Part shown: one piece after another, positions 10,601 to 19,600 of the stretch
Numbering within the stretch: the stretch's first letter is position 1
How the letters are laid out: each line of letters begins with the position of its first letter
Assembly: GCA_963924555.1 (NCBI GenBank)
Contig: OZ004589.1
Coordinates: 7,006,001 to 7,070,000, forward strand
Origin: Crambe crambe
Taxonomy: Eukaryota > Porifera > Demospongiae > Poecilosclerida > Crambeidae
Direction of reading: 5' to 3'
DNA: 64,000 nucleotides
Translations under genes and position numbers: made by a program
The notes under the pieces: model-generated
Told to the model about the DNA's origin: nothing
Seen by the model: only the letters and a program-made list of their open reading frames with translations
Databases searched by the model: none

Positions 10601-13600
10601 AAGTCACATGCATTCAATAAATTACATGTTGACTTCACTGACTTCACTCACATCTTTTACTATCACTAAGTCACTTGAGTTATAAGCAGACATGCCATGA
10701 TCTGATACAATGATGATATTAACACACTGGGAAATCCCCCTTCTCTCAAGCCCCTCCCACAACTGAACAAAAATTTCATCCACATTTTTGAGAGAGTCGT
10801 TAACTCTTGAGGAGAAAGGTCCATCAGTGTGTCCTGCATGATCTGGTTCGTTCATGTAGAAGGACATATATTGTGGCCTAAATATCAGGGGGAAGAAAAA
10901 ACATTCATGATAGCATCATTACATGCTCAGCATTGAAAGTCTTTTTCTAATAGGGTGTACCCCTTGATATTTCTTCCCTTGATGTTACCCTAATGGCAAT
11001 GGTACCTGTTCTATGCTCTTTCAAGTATACCCATGAATGATGCCCATTATGTTACAGCCATAAAGATCATGTTAGCTAGAGTAACCTGCTATTGTTATTA
11101 CTGGAGGTGCTTGTCATTTGTTTGGGTGCATCTGATCCCACGAATGTTTAGGAGGGGGAAAAGCACACGACAGCCATGGAGTTGCAAGCATGGATCACAT
11201 TCAATATCATGCAGGTCATATTGATATTTTGCTTCTGTTTAAAGTATGATGAACATAGGGTAATAACCTGGTCATCACTATGTACAAACTCCTTGTATTG
11301 TTCAAGTACTGCTTTGGACAATACCATGGAAATCATTGTTATTTGAAGTGCCTTATAGTTTGGAAGTGGCAAGTACGTTCATAACAGCACACACACAAGA
11401 AAAACACCATTTGTATACCTAGCAACAATAGCTATATTAGCTAGTTGGCTGAATAGCTGGTCAGTGGCAAGCATGGATTTTCAACTCTTTTTTGTGCTGT
11501 CCCTACTTGTTCCTTGTAGTGAAGCCTCAGGAGATATTCAACATCAGGAGGAATCAGAAGTTAAGGAGATGACCTGTCCCACGTGGTACCACACTAACTC
11601 TGCTGGTCAATGTGAATGTGGTGTACGCTTGAGAAACCAAGTGATATGTAAGCCAAATAAGAAAGTTGCTACTATTACCTGGCTGTGTATGAGTTATGAT
11701 AATAAAAGTAAAGTCACAGTTGTAGGAAAATGCATATACAGTGATTTAGGCAGCTTCAATAAAGATTATTTCATCGAGCAGCCCATTGCTGTGACAGAGT
11801 TGGATAATTCTTGTGACTGGTTGAAACGAACTGGCCTTTTGTGCAGTCAATGCAGGAATCAGTCACATGGAGTTGCTGTGCTATCCTACAAGTATGAGTG
11901 TGTGGAATGTCTGGGGAGCATCTATGGATGGTTGCTTTATTTCACCCTCATACTTGTTCCAGTCACAATATTCTTCCTCATCATTATAGCCTGCAACATT
12001 CGTGCAACAGCAGCCCACATGAATGCATTCATATGCATTGTGCAGATTGCACTCTACAACATCAACAGTAACATAGGTGGAGTCCATACGAACTTTGATA
12101 AATTTGTTGTGACCCTATTGGGTATTTGGAATTTGGATTTTTTTCAGTATACTTTCCCTCCATTCTGCATTGATAGAAACTACTCAACTTTGAGAGTATT
12201 ATCATTTGACTACATCAATGCCTTCTATCCACTAGCTCTCCTGATAATCACGTACATTTGCATCGAGTTATATGACAAGAACTATCGATTGTTCAGAGCA
12301 GTAAGGCTACCATTTGGATTATGTCTGTCTTTCATTCAGAAGCATTTGTCTGTGAAACTTCACATAAATGCTAAATTGAATGTCTTGAATGCATTTGCTA
12401 CTTTCATCATCTTAGCATACTGCAAGATATTGTACACAAATTTCACCCTTCTTAGTCCTACGCAGCTCTATGAGAGCAATGGATCTTTATTTCCACCAAG
12501 TGGAACACGATATACTCTCTACAATGCTTCAATGCCATACCTTGGAGAAGAACATAAACCTTACTTCATCCTGGCCATTATTGTGCTCCTGGTCTTCAAC
12601 ATCTTTCCAATGCTTCTTCTGTTTTTGTATCCCACTAAACCCTTTCAAAAGTTACTCAACTGCTTCCCCCGAATGCGTTGGGATTACCTTCACATATTCA
12701 TGGATTTCTTTCAAGGGTGTTACAAAAATGGAACTAACAACACTCTGGACTATCGCTACTTTGCTGGACTTTACCTCCTCATTCGATTCATATACCACAT
12801 CAGTATAATCCATATTAATGGGTCTTATATCATCATCACTCAAAGTATTCTTTACCTGACTGTCTCAATTCTGTTTGGAGTTTTACGACCATACAGAAAT
12901 GATTTCTATAACAGATTAGATTGTATGTTCTTTGGATTGGCAACATTGGGCAGTGTATGCATATTATGCGACGAATACATCATCCATCTACAAAATCTTT
13001 CAGTCATATTATACTTCTTGGGAATGATTGGAGTGTCCTACACACTGTTGATACTGCTACAGAACTTGATATCAATAGTGTGTCCACAAAGTCTCATAGT
13101 CAAACTCAAAAAAATTCTTAAAATGTAGTGATATTTTATTAGTGATAATGTTAACTAGATTATATGGCTTGCCTGATATAATTATGTTGAGGCCGGAATA
13201 TCAGGGAAGATAGAACATTCATGGAAGGCCTCTATACCTCATATAGCTGTCTAGTAAGGGGGAAATGGCCCCTTGATACTTCCCTCTTAGATAAAGTCTA
13301 CTGTATGTTCTTTCAGTACACCCCACACAATGTTTATTCTGTAATCCAAAGGCCACTAGAAAAAACATTTGTATCTTCGTTGAAAATAAGGTACACGCAC
13401 ACTGTCAAAATGAAAGTGTGTACTGCACACTAAATAGTCCCAATAGCTGCACTCACTATAAGCAAAACAGTGTGTGAAGTGGGACAAGAATTAACAGTAT
13501 GCAGTAAACATATACTTTCACAATCACTTGATATTTCTCCCCTCGATTTTGCTCCCTTGAATTCATACCTGTGCTATTACTTACTAAGATGTAGCTCCCT

Positions 13601-16600
13601 TGAACTCATACCTGTGCTATTACTTACTAAGATGTTGCTCCCTTGAATTCATACCTGTGCTATTACTTACTAAGATGTTGCTCCCTTGAACTCATACCTG
13701 TGCTATTACTTACTAAGATGTAGCTCCCTTGAATTCATACCTGTGCTATTACTTACTAAGATGTAGCTCCCTTGAACTCATACCTGTGCTATTACTTACT
13801 AAGATGTAGCTCCCTTGAACTCATACCTGTGCTATTACTTACTAAGATGTTGCTCCCTTGAATTCATACCTGTGCTATTACTTACTAAGATGTTGCTCCC
13901 TTGAACTCATACCTGTGCTATTACTTACTAAGATGTAGCTCCCTTGAATTCATACCTGTGCTATTACTTACTAAGATGTTGCTCCCTTGAATTCATACCT
14001 GTGCTATTACTTACTAAGATGTAGCTATAATCATGACAGATACGATACAGTCAGTGCATGTGCTTACTACAATGACATGCTACTGAAGCAAGTGATGAGA
14101 CTGAATCTTAGAAACATGTACAGATATGGAACTTTAATACCAATGACTAGTGTGTCCACAGGGTCTACATGCAGTAAAATAATGCAGGACTCACAATAAC
14201 AGTCAGTCACATTTTCCTGTCAATTTTTTACATTTGTCTGGTCATTTTATGCCTTTTTTTTTCTATTATAACTATACATATGGATGATATATAGCCCCAT
14301 CAAGCTTGGGGGGGGGGGGGGGGGGGGGGGAGGGGGAGAGATGGAGACCTTCTCCTTCTATTCTCCCCTTGATCTTGTGAAAATTACAGGCTACATTAAC
14401 AGGTTGCTCTTTCAAGTACACACAACTATGGCAGATACAAGAATCAGAAAGTGTTCATTATGCAATCAAAGTTTGATATTTTGCTAATTTACTGATGACG
14501 ATGAACAAACTCCTCCTTGGATAATAATCATGGAATGTTAAACCAACTCCTCCTTGGATAACTAGAGATGCTCGTATAGCATTAGTTGGGCGAGCAAGCA
14601 GCCAGTGGTCATTTCAATGTGCTCCTCCCTCACTTATGATTATATAGCCCCAACAGTGACTTTCGATAGCTAGCTATTCAGGTTGGTGCATTCCCAGTTA
14701 GCATTAGAGTGTCTTCTCTGAACCCAGGCTACCACTCCTGTTCAGACTCAGTAGCTAGTCTCTCAAATAATGAGCCCTCATATGCTCTAATCTGGCAGCT
14801 CTGACTCTGCTCTCCTTCTGGCTCTCATTTGCTCTGCTCTTGCAGCATTATCTTCTGCTGACTCTGTAGCCACATTTCTTTGCTAGTCTTGTTTTTCTCT
14901 GTTCCTTTGACTCTGTTCTCCTTCTCTTTCATTTCTTTCATGAGGTCTCGCTCTTCTTTGCTGGTCAGTTTCTAGAGGGTGTTCTGGGGCCCTCCTTCGC
15001 TTGTTTTCTGGTTCTCTGGGTTCCATAATACTCGCTACAATAGTGTTTCAACTTCAAGCTTAAAGAAAATGATTGCTTATTATGACGTTGCTTAGTAGCT
15101 ATCTTATGCGCATGCGTAAGCGCATGCACATTTTGAGTGACGTACGTGTAACATATAAATATCGCAATTTTCCATTTTGACCAATTAGTGTGGGGCTTCG
15201 CTCGCTTGCCAATAATGTTATTATTATTTGAAGTGCTTAATATAGTTTATCATTATAAAGTAACAGTATACACATAACACCATTTATACACCTAGCAACA
15301 CCATTTATACACCTAGCAACAATAGCTATAACCATAATTGGCTAGATAGCTGGCCAGTGGCAAGCATGGATTTTCAACTCTTTTTTGTGCTGCTCCTATT
15401 TTTTCCTTGTAGTGAGGCCTCAGGGGATATCCGATATCAGGAAGAAGCAGAGGTTAAAGAGACCTGTCCCACGTGGTACCACACTAACTCTGCTGGCCAG
15501 TGTGAATGTGGTGTACGCTTGAGAGACAAAGTGATATGTAAGCCAAATAAGAAAGTTGCTACTATTGCCTGGCTGTGTATGAGTTATGATAATAAAAGTA
15601 AAGGCACAGTTGTAGGAAAATGCATATACAGTCCTTCAGGAAACTTCGACAGCGATTATTATATCGAGCAGCCCATTGCTGTGACAGAGTTGGATAATTT
15701 CACTTGTGGCTGGTTGAATCGAACTGGCCTTTTGTGCAGTCACTGCAGGAATCAGTCACATGGAGTTGCTGTGCTATCCTACAGGTATGAGTGTGTGAAA
15801 TGTCTGGGGAGTATCTATGGATGGCTGCTATATTTCACCCTCGTACTTGTTCCAGTCACATTATTCTTCCTTGTCATCATCATCTGCAACATTCGTGCAA
15901 CAGCATCCCACATGAATGCATTCATATGCATTGTGCAGATCACACTCTATGCCATCAACAGTCTAATAAGTGGAGTTCATACAAACTTTGATAAATTTGC
16001 TGTGACCCTATTGGGTATTTGGAATTTGGATTTTTTTCAGTATACTTTCCCTCCATTCTGCATTGATAAAAACTACTCAACTTTGAGAGTATTATCATTT
16101 GACTACATCAATGCCTTCTATCCACTAGCTCTCCTGATAATCACGTACATTTGCATTGAGTTATACGACAAGAACTATCGACTGTTCAGAGCAGTTTGGT
16201 TACCTTTTGGATCATGTCTATCTTTCATTCAGAAGCATTTGTCTGTGAAACTTCATATTAATGCCAAATTGAATGTCTTGAATGCATTTGCCACTTTCAT
16301 CATCTTAGCATACTGCAAGATATTGAACACAAATTTTGTCTTTCTCAGTCCTATAAAGCTATATATGAGCAATGGATCTCAAAATGGAACACAATATACT
16401 CTCTACAATGCTTCAGTGCCATACCTTGGAGAAGAGCATAAACCTTACTTCATCCTGGCCATTATTGTGCTCCTGGTCTTCAACATTTTCCCAATGCTTC
16501 TTCTGTTTTTGTATCCCACAAAACCCTTTCAAAAGTTACTCAACCACTTCCCCCAAATGCGTTGGGATTACCTTCACATATTCATGGATTTCTTTCAAGG

Positions 16601-19600
16601 GTGTTACAAAAATGGAACTAACAACACTCTGGACTATCGCTACTTTGCTGGACTTTATCTCTTCATTAGACTCATACACCACATCAGTGTATTCTACAGT
16701 AATTGGTCATACACCATCATCACTCGAACGTTTCTTTCCCTGACTGTCTCGATTCTGTTTGGAGTTTTACGACCATACAGAAAGGATTTCTATAACAGAT
16801 TAGACTGTGCATTCTTTGGATTATTAACATTGGGCAGTGTGTGCATATTGTGCAATGAGTACATTATCCATCTACGAAATTTTTCAGTCATGTTATACTC
16901 CTTGGGAATGATTGGAGTGTCCTACACACTGTTGATACTGCTACAGAACTTGATATCAATAGTGTGTCCACAAAGTCTCATAGTCAAACTCAAAACAATT
17001 CTTTAGGTAGTGATAACTATTGTAATAATAGTCACATGATAATATTGTGTATAATTCTTATTGATAGTCTCGGTCCAGAATGACCTACAGAGTAACCATC
17101 ACTGGCACCAGTGCCCTTGGGCCTACATCCAGAAACACAGTCTGGCACCAGTGCCCTTGGGCCTACATCCAGAAACACAGTAACCATCACTGGCACCAGT
17201 GCCCTTGGGCCTACATCCAGAAACACAGTAACTGTCACTGGCACCAGTGCCCATGCAGGCAGGCCGCCACATACTGGAAGTGGGTGTGTCAACCACCTAG
17301 CTGCAAAAAAAATGGACACGTATTGAGTGTGAGCTTCAGGTCCACTTAGACAGAGTTCTTGTCTGCAGTAGCTAAGAAGATTTTCATTATAATCCTCTTG
17401 CATGGATCTACCAATCCAGTGTCTACTTCGTGCCGACTACCAGTTTTGAAGTCAAAAGTCTGGCAAGAGAGATGAAAAGCGAAATCCCGAGTGGTAGCGT
17501 TGTTTTTTGGTGGCTCTACAGGAAACCGTAAGTGAGACACGGCTAAAATCAACCTTATTACATAGAACACTTGTGTGGTTAGCAGATTGTGTAAGCCAAG
17601 ATGCAAAAACGGGAGAGTGCCACTGTTAAAGGGTCAGGGTTGGTGAGTGAGGTGCTTCTGTCTGGATGACTGTCCTCTCTTACTTGTTTGTTTCTTTGAC
17701 AAAAGTTGGGAAGTCTTTTAACCACACCAGGACAGGACAGTCATCCAGACAGAAGCACCTCGCTCACCAACCCTCAGGTAATGGCTTATTACATAAAGGT
17801 TTGTAATCAAATACTACTCTCAAATAGTAACCCAGACTTTAATAGCAGTGCATTCCAATTAGAGCATACTGGCCATGCATGCACCTAAATCAGTGCATGT
17901 GTCTTAGGTCTGAGCATCATACCAGCTCAGTCTGCAGCTGTAGTTAAGTCATGTGGCTCTAGGTACTCGTAAGTTTGTTTGTATTTTCATTGTATTTGTT
18001 TGTATTTTCATCTTTCAATATCCCTTTCCATATCTGTCCGCTCTGATAAATATTGGTGGCATCAGGACTATGTCTGGCTTTTGGTTTTTTCCCACATCCA
18101 GCGCATGGGATTGGTGTGTGGGTTTACCTATAGAGGTGCTGATAATGCTTGTCACACAACAGAATGATATCCCGAGTTCCAAATAGCTGTCACTGGTACA
18201 TGTCTCATTTGAAGAAGTACTGTTGCACACTGGATACATACCACTGTACTTGTATATTAGAATGTCTCTTTTTTCCACATAGGGACATAGATAGTCCTTG
18301 GAGGGATGGCAGCTTGAGGTCACACACTAGGCCAGTCATTACTGGAACTTGCCACACTGGATTTTTGTCATTGTCATTTTGTTATTGTACAGTGTAAGCT
18401 TACCTTGTGGTTTAACACTTCAGGGGCTATTTACCACAGAGAAGGAGGCTAGCTGGAGGTCCAGTCCCAAGCTTATTGGAACTCTGGCTGTAGTGTTTAT
18501 TACATGTTATTACAGTCCGTGGCTTATCTTGTGGTTAAACACTTCCAGGCCAGGCTTATCTTGTTCCAGGCCAGTGGCTAAAAAGCTTATGTGGAAGTTA
18601 TGCTATGCTTTCTGTCTTAACCAGACACTTCCTAAAAATTCACCACAAATTCTCGGAACCTTGATCTTACTGATGAGCAGCTGCATATAGTCTCAGCATG
18701 CAAAAACATAAGAGTGCCACTGTTTCAGCAATGGAAGCTCAAGAGGCTTAGCGTGGAATCTATACACTGCAAAAATGAAAGTGTACACAGCACACCTATA
18801 GTGTGTATATAGAGACTATTTAGTGCACACCTATAGTGTGTATATAGAGACTATTTAGTGCACACCTATAGTGTGTATATAGAGACTATTTAGTGCACAC
18901 CTATAGTGTGTATATAGAGACTATTTAGTGTGCATTGCACACATATAGTGTGTGTATTGGGACATTTTAGTGTGCATATAACGCTTCTGTTTTTACAGTG
19001 TATGCTTTGATATTACAAAAAATGGTTTTTCTGGTGAAGTAGTGCATTGCCTAGCAGTTTAAATGAAGGAGACATTATATGAGAGGAGATACTGTGCAAT
19101 TAAATTACCTGTTTCGCGTGCCTGCTTGGGCCTACCTCCAGATACACAGTAGCCGTCACCAGTACCAGTGCCCTTGAGCCTACCTTGTAACCGTCACTGG
19201 TACCAGTGTCCTTGGGCCTACCTTGTAACTGTCACTGGTAGTGTCCTTGGGCCTACCATCCAGATACACTTAAGGTAGTACAATTTCTGACCTGATGCGC
19301 AGTCCAAACGAAGTAGAGTTAGGCGCTCTAAGTTAATAGCATGAAGAAAGATGAAGTTGCATTAGAGATTCGTGAGGGCAGTGAAGTGCTGAGGTCCTCA
19401 GGGAAGAAACATGCTTTGATTATTTCACTTTGTTGTTTTTCCTGCTATATACTTTCTCAAAATCAAACAACTGTTAATTGGCCTACCGATTTCTTGTAGA
19501 CAAGCTTTGTACCCTCTTGCTCTCACTGTTTATCACTTTATATTTGGTAATGGTTGTCACCATTACTGATTGCAGAGAAAAGAAATGGCTTAACGCTTTC

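Noticed and set aside
17346-17606. 86-codon minus-strand frame near receptor C
   Set aside because: No signal peptide, domain or repeat recognised, and no splice or start context; not supported as a gene.
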